Origin: Mytilus trossulus | Taxonomy: Eukaryota; Mollusca; Bivalvia; Mytilida; Mytilidae | Reading direction: 5' to 3' | Assembly: GCF_036588685.1 (NCBI RefSeq) | Contig: NC_086383.1 | Coordinates: 51,790,448 to 51,854,447 of the forward strand | DNA: 64,000 nucleotides | Translations under genes and position numbers: made by a program | The notes under the pieces: model-generated | Told to the model about the DNA's origin: nothing | What the model saw: only the letters and a program-made list of their open reading frames with translations | Databases searched by the model: none | Shown here: positions 39,001-54,000 of the stretch, piece by piece | Position numbering within the stretch: position 1 is the first letter of the stretch | Layout: every line of letters begins with the position of its first letter

Positions 39001-42000
39001 TTAGCGAGGTCTGTGACCTTCCACTTTTGCAGTCGGACTTTCTACTTGGTAACTAGCTACGCACATGCCCGACGGACCTTGAAAGAATATGAAAAATAAC
39101 CTTGCAAACACTTTTACCAAAGTTTCCTAATAAACGATCTCAAATTTTTTTTTAATCATTTACTATTCATGACAGCGATGTTCAATTTGTTCAACCGCTA
39201 GCTTTATATATAAAATCGCCGAGAAGTAATGTGTAAATCCGAGTAAAATCGTATCTCACTATGTGTCAAAAACAACATTGAAACCAAAATGGCCACGATA
39301 TTACAATATCGGATTCGATTCCGGAAGCGGATAAGGGTAATCCCGGATTTGGCTTCTAAAAAAATCCAGACAGGTGACAAAATACATCTATGCATGGTAA
39401 ATAAATACAAACACTAGAATTGAAAACCAAAAGACATATATTAAAAAGAAAGAAAAAGCAGAAAATATTTTGTACACCAATTTTAATGTGAAAATCCAAT
39501 ACATTGTTACAGCTGGGAACAGTTTATCTAACAATATATATATGATCCTGGTAACAGTATAATTTTTTTTATCAGTGATAAATGTTGGTAATGCATGTTA
39601 AATGCTTTTCAAGTTGAACATATTACTGCAATTTCAAGGGGTATTTTCAAGTATCCCAAACAAAGTTTAACTTAAGCTTTCATAGAATGTTAGACTAATA
39701 TGTCTAGGTGAGCCATCAATCTTTTGTTTGTGCATTGGGGTCTATTAAGGGGTATTTTGGGGGGCAGAAAGAAGGGTGGGGTTTACTAAGAACCCTATGG
39801 TATTTTATTTTCTAAATTTTTTTAATGAATATAACTTGAAAACTGTAAGTGATAGATACATGTAGTCTTCAGAAATGATTATAGGACAATCAAACAAATC
39901 ACATAAAATATAGGGGGAGTCCCTTGCGGTCATCCCCACCCCCTTCAATTTGGGAACATGCTATTATCTTGTAAACGGTCCAGATCCCCACCCCTAAACC
40001 ATATATATTCTTGTAGGGGACATTAAAACAAATGAAATGAAATAAAAGGGAAGTCTGTGGGGGGTCACCTCACCCCCTCTTGTTTGGAAACTTGTAAACG
40101 GTCAATATCCCCACCCCTAAACCATAAATATTCTTGTGGGGGACAATAAAACAAATGAAATGAAATAAAAGGGAAGTCCCTAGGGGGTAGCCCCTCCCCC
40201 TCTTGCCTGAAAACTTGTAAACGGTCAACATCCCTACCCCTAAACCATATATATTCTTGTATGGGACAATTTGGCTAATAATAATGGTACAATAAAACTA
40301 ATTAAATGAAATGAAATGGAAGTTCCTGGGGGTCACCCCCACCCCGTTTAATTTGAGAATGTACTTTTATCTTGTAAGCGATCCCCACCCTAAACCATAT
40401 ATATTCTTGTAGGGGACAATAAAACAAATGAAAATGAAATAAAAGGGAAGTCCTGAGGGGGTCACCCCTCTTGTTTGAAATCTTGTAAACGGTCTAGATC
40501 CCCACCCTTAAACCATATATATATTCTTGTGGGGACAATAAAACAAATGAAATGAAATAAAAGGGAAGTCCCTAGGGGGTCGCCCCACCCCCTCTTGTCT
40601 GAAAACTTTTAAACGGTCAACATCCCTACCCCTAAACCATATATATTCTTGTATGGGATGATTTGGCTAATCAAATGAAGTTAAAGGGAAGTTCCTTGGG
40701 GTTGCCCCCACTCTGTTCAATTTGAGAATATGTTTTTATCTTGTAAACGGTCCAGATCCCCACCCCTAAACCATATATATTCTTGTAGGGGATAATAAAA
40801 CAAATGAAATGATATAAAAGGGAAGTCCTGAGGGGGTCACCCCACCCCCTCTTGTTTGAAAACTTGCAAATGGTCAACATCCCCACCCCTAATCCATATA
40901 TATTCTTGTAGGGGACAATAAAACAAATCAAATGAAATATAGGTAAAGTCACTGGGGTCATCCCCTCCCCCTCTTGTTTGAATACTTGTAAATGGTGGAG
41001 ATCCCAACCCGTAAGCCATATATATTCTTGTATGGGACAAAAAATCAAATCAAATGAACATGGGACCATATGAATGGCGAGTTATGGGAGCTTTGTTTGG
41101 GAGACTTCGTAACAGTACTTCTTGTTTTCTTCTCAATTTTGATAGGTCAGTTAAAATAGCTGGAAGTTTCTTATATAAAAAAAAAAGATGTGGTATGATT
41201 GCCAATGAGACAACTATCCACAAGAGACAAAAAATACCTAAACTTGGTAACGGTCAAGTTCCCCTAAACCATATATATTCATGTATGGGATAATATAACA
41301 AATCATATGAAATATAGGTGGAGTTCGTGGGGCCTCTGCTATTGAAAACCTTGATAAAATATGAATTATTTGCCTTAATGATTAATTCATCAAATGAACA
41401 TAAATGTACAATTATATATGAATGTTTAATGTTTGTTCTTTTAAATCTTTAAAAAAAGTTGAAGCAACATTGCCACAGTTTTTTATTTTTAATTATGTTT
41501 GCCTTGGTTTTTGGTTAACTGCATACAGTGCTTACAGCGCTTTGATTGGTGATATCTTTCCGATGCTGTAGTAAACCATTCGTCTCAACTCGGTCGAGAA
41601 GGAGAGTAGCGGATTATACCGAGGATTGCCGAATGGTAGTAAACGTGCGTTGTTTTTTTTGTCATACCTTTCCGATGTAGTCAACAAGCGTTTTAAATCA
41701 AGACATTTTTGCATTGAAGCGTCTATATGATTCGGAATCAAGGAAAACAAACATAATGCCTTGTCACACGATTTGTGTTGTGTGCAAGGGTGATATTTGA
41801 AAATAAAAAATCTGAAGAATCTTTCATCCCACTGAGTGCATATTGATTGGCTTTGTGTTTTACCTCAGTTCTTGTTTAAAGGGTAAAATCTTTGAGTAAA
41901 AATGGTCTGAATCGTGATTTTAAATCAATCTACTTTGTCTTCGACTTCAAACAATTTAGGCACAATTCAAATGTTGGATACGTGAATTCCCTGCGTTCTG

Positions 42001-45000
42001 GTGTAAACATGACCAGTTTAAATGTGTTTTTATTTTTCAATTTATGGCATGAAATTTACAAAAGGGCACGTTTTACGTTATAACTGCATCAGTTGAATTT
42101 GTAAATACTCAAAGTATTCTAGGAACAACAAAACATGAATAAGTGAAGCCTTGTTTTTTTCTAGAACTCGAAAACACATACAAATCTTTTGTTTAGGAAT
42201 TAATTGACCAAGCTGCATGATCCAGGTGTAACTGAACATAACTGAATTATGTTCACTTCTATTGAAAATTTTTATTCATTGAATTTTAATTCCCAAGTCA
42301 TTATAAACATATCTTTTTGTCATCTCATAATTGATGATCAAGGTATGGATTGGTGAACACAGGAATTGTTTTGTTCATGTGAGTTATGCATCAAATTAGA
42401 CTTGAGATAAGCTTGATTTTTAACTAATTAAACACTTGCTTTCATTAAACATTGTTATCACATGAAGAATGTGTGCTTTTGAAGATTGCATACCATAAAA
42501 TAAATAGGAAAAAAGGAGGTCCCTGTATACTGTTTTTAACACCAGAAAATTTGAATGTACATTGAATACAGGGAATACCCCACTTTCTTGACTTATTTTA
42601 CCTGTTGAATTTTGTAAAAGTTCAATATAGAAAAATAATATATAAAGAAATAAAATAAAATAATTTGCCTACCTACCTACCCATACCCTGATAACCTCAG
42701 TCGGGGAGGGGAAACAAAGATATTTTTAATGTTGGCCCAATTATTCTGTAGTTTTTGCCTATTTTTCTCTATTTTTTTTGGCCATTGTTCTCTATTCTGT
42801 ATACTCCATCCACACCCTTATATATAGGCTGTTTTTGTTTCTTGTCTGACAAGGTCCATGAATCGTAAATAAAACAATGTATAATGTGTATAGACCCTAT
42901 TGCGTTTACTTGTGACTATTGTAATTTAGAAATAAGCTTCATGTCTTTACTAGTCTGTCTGTTGTAATTATTCTAAGGCCAACTAAAATTAATTAGTAGA
43001 TTTTTTGAAAAAAATGGGGCAGGTGGGAGGATTTTATTTTTTAAATTTTATTTCATATGAAACCCTTGTCACGAGTTCTTCATACCGCGGGGTATATATG
43101 CTAGTGCAAAACCAGCTTGTCTAATATTTATACAGGCTGTATAAGGAATCCTACACTATTTTTTAAACTTTTAAATAAAAATCCCTGATTGACAACCACT
43201 GTTATACATGTAATTGCCGCTTCAGAAACCTATTTATAGTATACATCAAAAAGAAGAGAAATGCTCTCTTTAGTTGGACTATACATTGTACCTATACCAA
43301 ATTTATTTTTCTTTCTAAGAATGATTTGTAGTCCCCATAAAACCAATAAAATGTATTGGTACAATTGTATGCAACACAAGTATTATGAGTACAGAATAAA
43401 ATGTAAACTCAGTGTTGAAAGTAATTAATATGATGCAAAACATGACCTTAACCAAAAAGTAGTAGTTTAATGACTAAATTGAAGGTGTTGGGACATTTAC
43501 AATGGGTGTTTGCTGTTTGTTAACAAAAACAACAGCCATGGGTAAATATAAGGGCTTTTTATAATTAAAATCAGCGGTGTGTTTATCGACTTTTTTCTCA
43601 ATATAAGGTCATAAATCAAACAAGTTAGTGCTTGTGTCAATTTCTTTAATCCAGTCATGTGTTTTGTACCAATTTGTTCTATGATTCTTGCGCTCTGGGT
43701 ATCATTCACAGTCCAAATTTCCTGACACAAAGTCATTGTGTAAATAATAAATAAAAAAAAAAAACACCGTTTTTTGATTCACTTGTGACTACCGCAATTT
43801 GCTTTCAAAGACAAGGCGTTTTACTTGTAACTCGAATATTTCATGCCCTTCTCGTTATCAATCTCTACTCTCGGTAGATGATATTGTCATCATAGAGCAG
43901 CAGAATGTGTCGACTTAATCATTTTCGTTAGATTACTCGAAGAAATACAAAAAAGAAATTTGAAACAGGAAGTTTTGAATGAAATGAAATTATCGATGGT
44001 TCCCAGTAACGGACATGAACAAAATCCGGAAATCATATTTTTGTTAAATAAAAAAAATCGGCGCGGGACGATTTCAGAGGGGCGGGCGGGGATGAAAATC
44101 TAGCAATTAATTTTAATTGGCCTAATATATAGAAAAGAATATACCTGTGATTTAAATCACTATGCTAGGATCAATTAACTCTTTACCATGTTTACACTTT
44201 ACTTAATCATTGCGCTAGCTGAGGAAGGTAAATTCATGAAAGCGGGTTGGATCATAAATATGTAAAGTTTTTATTTCATTTACAAGGTTGTTGGAATTAG
44301 GGAGACTATATGCACTTTTATTTTAACTGATTTTTGTCGAGCCTTCGACTTTTGTCGAAAAAGCGAGCCTAAGCGATCCTACATTCCGTCGGCGTCGGCG
44401 TCGGCGGCGTCCACAAATATTCACCCTGTGGTTAAAGTTTTTGAAATTTTAATAACTTTCTTAAACTATACTGGATTACTTCCAAACGTGGACAGAAGCT
44501 TGTTTATGATCATAAGATAGTATCCAGAATTAAATTTTGTAAAAATAAAATTCCATTTTTCCGTATTTTACTTATAAATGGACTTAGTTTTTCTGCAGGG
44601 AAACATTATATTCACTCTGTGATTAAAGTTTTTGAAATTTTAATAACTTTCATAAACTATACTGGATTACTTCTTAACGTGGACAGAAGCTTGTTTATGA
44701 TCATAATATAGTATCCAAATGTTAATTTTGTAAAAATAAAATTCCATTTTATCCGTATTTTACTTATACATTGACTTAGTTTTTCTGCAGGGAAACATAG
44801 TACATTCACTCTGTGGTTCAAGTTTTTTAAATTTTAATAATTTTCTTAAACTATCCTGGGAGTGTACCAAACTTAGACAGAAGCTAGTTTATGATAAAAA
44901 AATAATATGCATAAGGAAATTTTGTAAAAAAGTATATCCATTTTTTCCGTATTTTACTTTTAAATGGACTTAGATTTTCTGCCAGGAAATAACATGTTCA

Positions 45001-48000
45001 CTCTGTGGTTAAATTTAAAAAAAATAAATACTTTCTTTTGCTACTTTTAATTTGTACCAAACTTAGACAGAAGCTTGTTTAAGATCATAAGCTAGTATTT
45101 AGAAGGAAATTTTGATAATATTTTGTACCTGTATATCTGTATTTTACTTATAAATGGACTAAGTTTTCTTCCAGTTAACATAACATACAGTCTGCAGTTA
45201 AAGTTTTTAAACATTTATTAGATTCATAAACTATCCTGGATTTTTACTAAACTTGGACAGAAGCTTCATAAAATCAAAAGATAGTATCAAGAGGAATATT
45301 TTTATTGATTTTTTTCCTCATTTTGTTGAGCCTTTGAATTTCAGCAAAAGTAGGCGAGACACTGGGTTCCGCGGAACCCTTACAAATTTTTATTCAATGA
45401 CTATAGTTTTTCATTTTATTCTTTCAACCATTTTAATATGCATATACAAATGTTGTATCCTTCTCACAACTTTTTGGAATTTTGGATCCTCAATGCTCTT
45501 CAACTTTGTACTTGTTTGGATTTACAAATATTTTGATATGAGCGTCACTGATGAGTCTTATGTAGACGAAACGCGCGTCTGGCGTACTAAATTATAATCA
45601 TAGTACCTTTCATAACTATCTCTACATAAGACTCATCTGTGACGCTCAAATTAAAATATTTATAAATCCAAACAAGTACAAAGTTGAAGAGCATTGAGGA
45701 TCCAAAGTTCTAAAAAGTTGTGCCAAATATGACTAAAGTAATCTATGCAACTGTTTTACTTTATATAAACGCTTTATGCTTGTATTCATATCAACAAATT
45801 ATGAAATATATTTGGCATAGTAATTTTACAAATACTATGATAATCATGAATTGCCACACATTTTCACTGTAAAATGGGAAAGCCATTTTAAAATTGTGGT
45901 CACTTCGAGATCCATAAAAATACATGTTAGATAACTTTACAGTAAATTACTTTTGAAAAGGACATAATCGACAAAGTCACAATGAAGCCTTCAACAAAAA
46001 TCCTCACCTGACTGTTACTCAGGTTCAAAAGGGCCCTTAATTATTTATTTAATCATCTAATTTTGCTAAAAACTAAATATTTAATATTTACAAACAATGA
46101 AAAAGGTGCATAATCATGATAATAGAAAATACTTGATTATAATAAATTGTGTAAAATAGTATTTTTTTCATTAAAATAACTTTATATCTTTGACTTTGTA
46201 GATGAAGTCCCAACTGAAATAAGATTAATGACAGACAAGAGATCTGTCGAATTGTACCTTAAATTACTTGAGTCAGGCTCTGAGAAAAAGAGAGACATAC
46301 GTTTAGTAGTAGTTGGAAAGAAAGGGGCGGGAAAGACTTCATTGATTAAAAGATTGTTTGGTGAAGATAATACAGATGTTACCAGTACAAATGGAATAGA
46401 AATTCATAAAATAAAATGCAAAGCAATGTCTGATGATGGAATATGGAATAAATTAGATGGTATGATGTTAAAAGTTAAAACAAATATAACAAAAGTTTTG
46501 AAACTATGAATCAATCAATTCCAACATACTTCATTTTACGATCAGATCTGTATTGACAAAATGTAACTTTAAATATGAACACCTGTGGATGCAATTGAAA
46601 ACAACAGGCCTTTGCAAGTCTTATGTCAGGTGAATGTCTTATTGTACCTCCTAAGACAGAAGGATGCTTTCCGAGCGGCAGTGGCCATATTAACTCTTTT
46701 ATAAAGCTCTAGATTTCAAAAGAATAAAGGGCTGGTTTGTCATTATCTGGTTCACTGATGCCTAATCATCTGAGATTTCAGTCTGGAATATATATGTTGT
46801 TTTAGGCTCTGTAGTTTCCTGATTATTTCCTTTTCTGAGATACTAAAGGTACCATGTCATCTTCTTTTTGGTAGGGTTCAACTAAGCTTGACCTCCTTTT
46901 CTTTGGGTCACATACCTTTTCATGATTAGATCTATGTTTAGATACTTTAAGTAATGAGTCAACTATACGTGGTGTATAGAACAATTGCAAGGGTACATGT
47001 CCATCTGAATGGGTTTATTTGACTTTGACCTAATTTTCATGTATCATTTATTGTGCAAAGCTTATTTTATACCTGTATTAGGACATTAACCCTAGAAATG
47101 ACTGGGGTATAGAAATAAGGTAATCTCTAAAATTTGTCTACATCTGACGGGCATTGAAACCCATGCCAAAGTGGGTTGTCCGTTCGGCTATGTGGAATGA
47201 ATAAAGGAGAAGGTCCGGTAAGGACCATTTTTCGCCTCAAATTTCAAGTTCATCTTACGAAAGATTTTGACCACTTTTTAAACACTTACTTGTCTATTTT
47301 ATTTGAACCAATCAGTTTTGTGAAATATTTTAACTGATTTAGTCATAAAAAACACACCGATTCAAGCTGAAATATGAAAAATCTACCAAATATGCTGAAA
47401 AATGTCACTTTGCAGATGGTATTTGTCAAAAATGAAAGTGGCCGCATCCGTGTTAATCCTCAACCTTTATATATGTTATGTGTTATCATAAAATACAACT
47501 TACATTTCAATATTAAGGATAAAAACGAATGCGGCCACTTTTGTTTTACACGAAAACTGTCTAAAATTTAACTGAAATGATATAATTGTGAAGTTTTCAG
47601 TAGTTTAGTATGACTTAATGGTGCTATTACCCGATATTTGTGTATTGTATGGTCAAAAACAGCTCATATTTATGTAGCAGAAACATTTTACTGTCCAATA
47701 GATAACTATAAGTTTACATTTTAACAATTATGTAAAACTGCTATATTTTGGGGCCAAAAAGGGGCCTTGCCGGACCTACTCCTTTGCAGCCTGACCAGTC
47801 AGAATGGTGACGTTAATTCAAATAGTTCTTGTAGAGAGAATTCAAAGCCCTCTGTACATTAACATTGTAACAACACTTTAATGGGTCTGTATGTGACCTG
47901 TTAGAAGGTAACATTTCTTGTTAATTTGTTCTCGTCCTAAACATACAACAATCAATCAGTTATAAATCTTAAAGACATTCAATATCAAATTCAATCATAT

Positions 48001-51000
48001 CAGTTACATAGCCTAGTCATTTCAGTATATGCAATCTTTTAAGTTCAACTGTCCCTAACCTTGACCCCTATACATACTTTGTTAAACTGAATTTCTTTCT
48101 GTCAGACACAGGCTTGACATTTTAGTGTATGCAATCTTTCAAGTTCATCTGTCCCTTACCTAGACCCCTATACATAGTTTGTTAAACTGAATTTCTTTCT
48201 GTCAGACACAGGCCTGATCCTTCCAGAAATTTGGATCTTCATTTTTTTGAAAATTATTACCTTATTTGTAAGAACAGCTGTTTCAATGTGGAACAACATG
48301 CCAAAATTTTATTCTGTAACTGTTTATTGCTTATTTTATACCTTTCACTAAATAAACAGTTTTCTTTGGGGTGATAAGGGTCTAAATTAAATTCGATGGA
48401 TTTTTTAAATTAGTAGCCAAAATGTAGTTTTATCATTATCATGCTTTTTTTCAAAATTTTAATAGAAAGTATAGGTCACAGGACTTTTTTTCAAGCTTCA
48501 GGTTGAACAAAATTGTCGGATTTTCTACAGATTTTAAAAACAGTGAAAACTAATTTTGAATGATAGAAAGTAAACTAGACGATAGAAATTTTTAAAATAA
48601 AATGAAAAATTTTGGTGGCAGAACTTGTTTTCTTGCTACCAAACAAAATATGTAAAGATCGAGAGAAAGACTATTTTACTTTAGGAAGTGTGTCCTACTT
48701 CTAGATAATGTATTATTGTTGTTTGAAAACTAATAATAGAAAGATGCTTTTGAAACTTTGCTCTCTTCTATTTTGATAGCATACAGCTTGAATTAAAATG
48801 TAAATGAATTTTCATTGATAAATCAAATAGTTCAACTTCGTTTTGAAAATGACAACCACAAATATTACTACGCGGATCTGGGCTACGCGGACAGTAAAAT
48901 CAATATACACACAAAACAGCATTTTCTACGTTATGTTTTTATCGGTATTCTCCAGACATGCGTCAGATCCATATATGTGTGCCTCCCAACAGGAGTACTA
49001 TAATGGAAGTACACCCCTAATTCATGGTCCCATTGCTTTCTATGTTAAATTCCTCCGTTTCAAAAAGGCACACCTCTTTTATTTTAAGTTCAAATAAAGT
49101 GGCAATCATTGCATTTCAAAGCAACACTTTATGGTGTCTTGTACTGAAAAAATCAACATACCTTGCATGGCATATAAGAAAGAACTGGTTCCCGGAAGTT
49201 CAGATGTACCAAAACAGGTACTTCAGATCTGACAAACAGACAAAATGTACCCTCTTTTTAAAATTTGGTGCAGTTCTTTTAATATTCAAAACTAAAAGTC
49301 CAAAAGTGTTCTACAATGATCACAAGTCCTTCAGCTTTCATTTGATACCAAAAATACCTAAATATTCTACATATTTTGAAAGTTACACTCATGCGTAGGA
49401 ACTATTTTGTGTTAAATATGTACTACTTTCTGGTATGTGCTTTCTGGCCGGGCCTGAATTAGTGGTGTTACACCTATAACAGAACCAAAGTTGCTATATT
49501 GACTTGAGCATTACTTTTTTTCATTCTATGATCTATTTCAAGCAATAAAAAACATATAAAGCTTTAGTCCAAAGACTATTTTATTACTTCAAAGCTCAAA
49601 TTGGACTGGTAGTAACATATGGGTTATTCAAAGAAAACTGCATATGTATATTACCAGTGACCAATATACTTTTTTTATTCTCAATATCATTGTTTTATTT
49701 ATTAATTTCTATTAGGAAAGCTATGCGCTTACTAATAGTCATATTTTTATCAGAAGTTCTTCATCAAATAAAAATATATTAGTCCAAACCTAGGACATAG
49801 ATGACAAATTATCCCCCCTTTTTTCTTGAAATTCAAAAAAGGCTTTTTTTTGTATAAACCATAAATTCTGTGGGAAAACATAGATGAATAAGAGCAATTC
49901 ATACATCCCTCAGCTATATAACTTGCTAAACTGGTTCAAAATTGCATGCACAGTGAGGTTTTAGAATTCTTATATGAGTATATACCATTTGCCTAGATTG
50001 TAAAAGGCTACCATAAGAAAAAAAAATAATCTTGAAAATCAGAAAATCATTTTGACCAAGAGCTTTTCTGTTCCTTATACAAGTCATAAAATACATGTTT
50101 TATGGATTTCAATCAGAAAAAAATGCAAAAATCAGAACTTGGAGTCAATTCCTGACTGCATGCATGTTGTATGACCATAAAAGGCTAACATACTTGAGTA
50201 TGCCAATTTAAGAGCTTAAATTTCCCATAAGCAGTTGGTTGACCAAAAAAAGATGATTAAACATGATTACTAACATTATATTTGACTAATTTTCATTGGA
50301 ATAGGTACAACTTCTAAAAATTGGATTTCTGGTGATTCTCTGTAATAGGAAGTACACCCCTAATTCATGGTCCCATTGCTTTCTATGTTAAATTCCTCCG
50401 TTTCAAAAAGGCACACCTCTTTTATTTTAAGTTCAAATAAAGTGGCAATCATTGCATTTCAAAGCAACACTTTATGGTGTCTTGTACTGAAAAAATCAAC
50501 ATACCTTGCATGGCATATAAGAAAGAACTGGTTCCCGGAAGTTCAGATGTACCAAAACAGGTACTTCAGATCTGACAAACAGACAAAATGTACCCTCTTT
50601 TTAAAATTTGGTGCAGTTCTTTTAATATTCAAAACTAAAAGTCCAAAAGTGTTCTACAATGATCACAAGTCCTTCAGCTTTCATTTGATACCAAAAATAC
50701 CTAAATATTCTACATATTTTGAAAGTTACACTCATGCGTAGGAACTATTTTGTGTTAAATATGTACTACTTTCTGGTATGTGCTTTCTGGCCGGGCCTGA
50801 ATTAGTGGTGTTACACCTAATCCCGGTTTCAAAGGTTTCCTACCTTTTCTACGGTTGAATTGAAAATTAATACTGTGTTTAAAATATTGCATGAATGAAC
50901 ATTTTTCGACGCTGACTACGATTTTTACAAATGTTTAATGAATACATTAAACATAAAATCCCGAGAGTATCGAAAGTATCATGGTATCTCATGTATCTCA

Positions 51001-54000
51001 TCTCATCTCGGCCCACAACAAACTCGGTCTTTTACATATTCGGCATTAGAAAATCGGACCATAACAAAATTCGTACTTATACTACTTGCAATTAAGACTC
51101 CTAAACAAAGTTTTTGCTCAGTTCTTATTGCTTTTTTTCTTGTGGTCTATCAAGGTGTATTTTCAGTGGCCAACAGAAGGGATGAATAAACTATAGAACC
51201 CTATGGCATTTTTTTTGGATTTTTTTAATAAATTTTCAAATGACTTTAACTTGAAAACAATAAGTGACAGACACACATGGTTTTCAGTAATGATCACAGG
51301 ACCATAAATCAAATTAAATTTTAAGTTGAATCCATGGGGTCACCCCAACCAACCCCTCATGTTTGAGAACTTAAAAACAGTCAAGATCTCCACCCCTAAA
51401 CCATATATACTCTTATACAGTACAATAAAACAAATCAAATGAAATAAAAGGCGAGTCCCCTGCCGTCACTCCCAACCCCTTGCTGTTTGAGAACTTGCTA
51501 ACAGTTGAGATCCCCATCCATAAAACATATATATTTTTGTATAGGACAATGAAATAAATCAATTGAAATATAGAGGACCTCCAGAGGGTCAGTCACCCCA
51601 CCCCTTTCTTTTTGAAAACTTGTAAATGGTTGAAATCCCCACCCCTAAACCATATATATTTTTGTATGTGGCAACAAAACAAATCAAATGAAATATAGTG
51701 GGAGTCCCTCTGGGTCATCCCCACCCCCTCATGTTTTAGAACTTGTAAACGGTTGAGATCCCCATCCCTAAACCATATATATTCTTGTATTGGACAATAA
51801 AACGAATAAAATGAAATATTAGGAGAGTCCCTCGGTGTCACCCCACCCCATCCTGTTTTGAGAAATTGTAAACAGTCAAGATCCACCCCTTCTTTTCGAA
51901 ACTTGAAAACTGTCAAAATCCCCACACCCCCACACTGAAAACATATATTCTTGTACGGAATAATAAAACAAATCAGATGAAATCAAAGTCTAGTCCCCTA
52001 GGGTCACTCTTACCCCTTAGTAACCTCCTGCATGTTCGAGAACTTGTAAACTGTCTAGATCCCCACCCCTAAATCATGAATATTACTGTACATGATTTAA
52101 AGAAGATTTGAATGACTTACAAATGTAATACCTAGACGTCACTTGTGAATATCACTTTACTAGACCAGACCAATTTGTATTGGACTTTGCCCAATGTCAG
52201 GCGACCATGGGAATGACTAATTTTGAGAGCTTTGTTTGGATGGAGACTTCGTAGCAGCATCCTGTTACACTTATTTCTTGTATAAAGTTGGGGTTTTTTT
52301 TAAGTAGGAAAAGAAGTTAACCACGCAATCTACACATTTACAACCTATTTGAAATATTACAATCTACCGTTGCAAACTTTCCACCGGTGCTTTCCAGCAC
52401 TTTGATTATATGTTGAAACAGTTTTAATTATAAGATAAAACACATTTTTAGGTGAAAAATCCTACAAATGAATTACTATAGTATCTCAAAATCGCATATT
52501 TCAATAAAGATGTAGACCAGTTGTTTTCTACACCCGATCTCCCTTAGACACAATATCAGAAAGAAGGGAAAAAAGCTAATTATTTTATTTTCTATTGATA
52601 GGAAACTATGAAGAAACTGAAATTCATGCAAGACTATTGAAAGAATACGAGGAAAAACTTCAGGACAAAGGAACAATAGAGCAACCAGTAGCATCCCACA
52701 TTGCTATTAAGGACAACACACCAGCAACAAGTTTTGATGAATCAAAGAAATCAGGGACAGTATATCAGCAGCCTAAAATAATGACACCTCTAGTAACCAC
52801 TGAATCTCAAGTTGAACCTCCAGTAACCTCGCAGCAACCAAACCAATCATTAGAACAGGCAAAAAAGGATATTGAAACCATGCTTAAATCTAATGTAGAT
52901 TTACATGACAAACAGAAGTATGCCACATTATTTTTGTGGGATTTTGCAGGAGATGAAGAATTTTACCATACACATCAAACCTTTTTATCCCCAGATGCAA
53001 TTTATCTTGTTGTTACAAAACTCAATGAGGCTGGCGACAAAGAAGCACAAGGTAAAATTTCATATATAGATACGATAAGTGAGAATTAAAATGTTTAACA
53101 TTTCATTTTATTTTTACTTAGCTTAAGATTCAAATAGATGTCAAGAACTATATACCCACTTTCGCTCCAAGTAATATGAGTACAGAAGAAAACATGTAAA
53201 ACAATCAGTCAATAAATTTGATTTACTGTACCAATGCAAATCCAAATATGCATTCCTTCAACAACGAATGTCTCTTCGGTGATGATGGTGATGCTTGATG
53301 AAAAAATTTTGAAAATCCAAAACCTAATTCAAACGTTAAAGAGCTAATTTAAGCTTTTGTTTAAAGAACAAATGTATCAGTCCCACATCTGTTATATGTA
53401 TATGATACTGGTCAGTGATTCTATATCTTCCATAAGGTAGCTATATCTATAGACCAGTTGGACAATCCAAATCTTGTACACAAATGACTTATGGTTTAAA
53501 GTTTTCGTCTGGTACGACGAGAATGCCAGGTTTAATGGTTACCTTAGCTGAAGTAGGTTTTGCCTGTTCTGTTATCATTGATGGTTCTGCCAAATGCATA
53601 GTTATTAGTCCCATACTGACGAAGTCGAAAGGGACTAAAGGTTTGCATTATGTCTGTCTGTTTGTCTATCCGTCCGTCCGTCCTTCCATCGGTCCGACCG
53701 ACCATGCTTGAAGATATTGATTTGATATTTGGTATATATTTTCATCATGATAAGTTACAGATCAAGTTCAAACTTTGTTCTGTTCTGATGATTTTGTCCA
53801 TTCACTCAAATATTCAGTTTTCCGCTTCTTTTTTTCTTTTTGAAGATATTAAATTGATAATTGGTATACAATGTTATCATGATCAGATCAACTGTGAATT
53901 TTGTTCGGATCTGATGATTTTGTGCAGGTTATGGTCCTTGGACTTGTTTGTTCTGGTCTGATGATTTGTGCAGAGTTATGGTCCTTAGGAAAATTGACCC

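Noticed and set aside
40671..41069. A 132-codon minus-strand frame, with a similar one at 51593-51925
   Set aside because: Both are readings of the repeat K tandem array; codon content follows the repeat.
49024..50741. Two copies of a 124-codon gene (identical proteins)
   Set aside because: They are identical because the 472-bp DNA repeat is identical; no domain, splice site or start context supports a gene.
49005..50819. An LTR retrotransposon with 472-bp LTRs
   Set aside because: No TG...CA ends, primer site, polypurine tract, coding interior or target duplication could be seen; left open as one explanation of the direct repeat.
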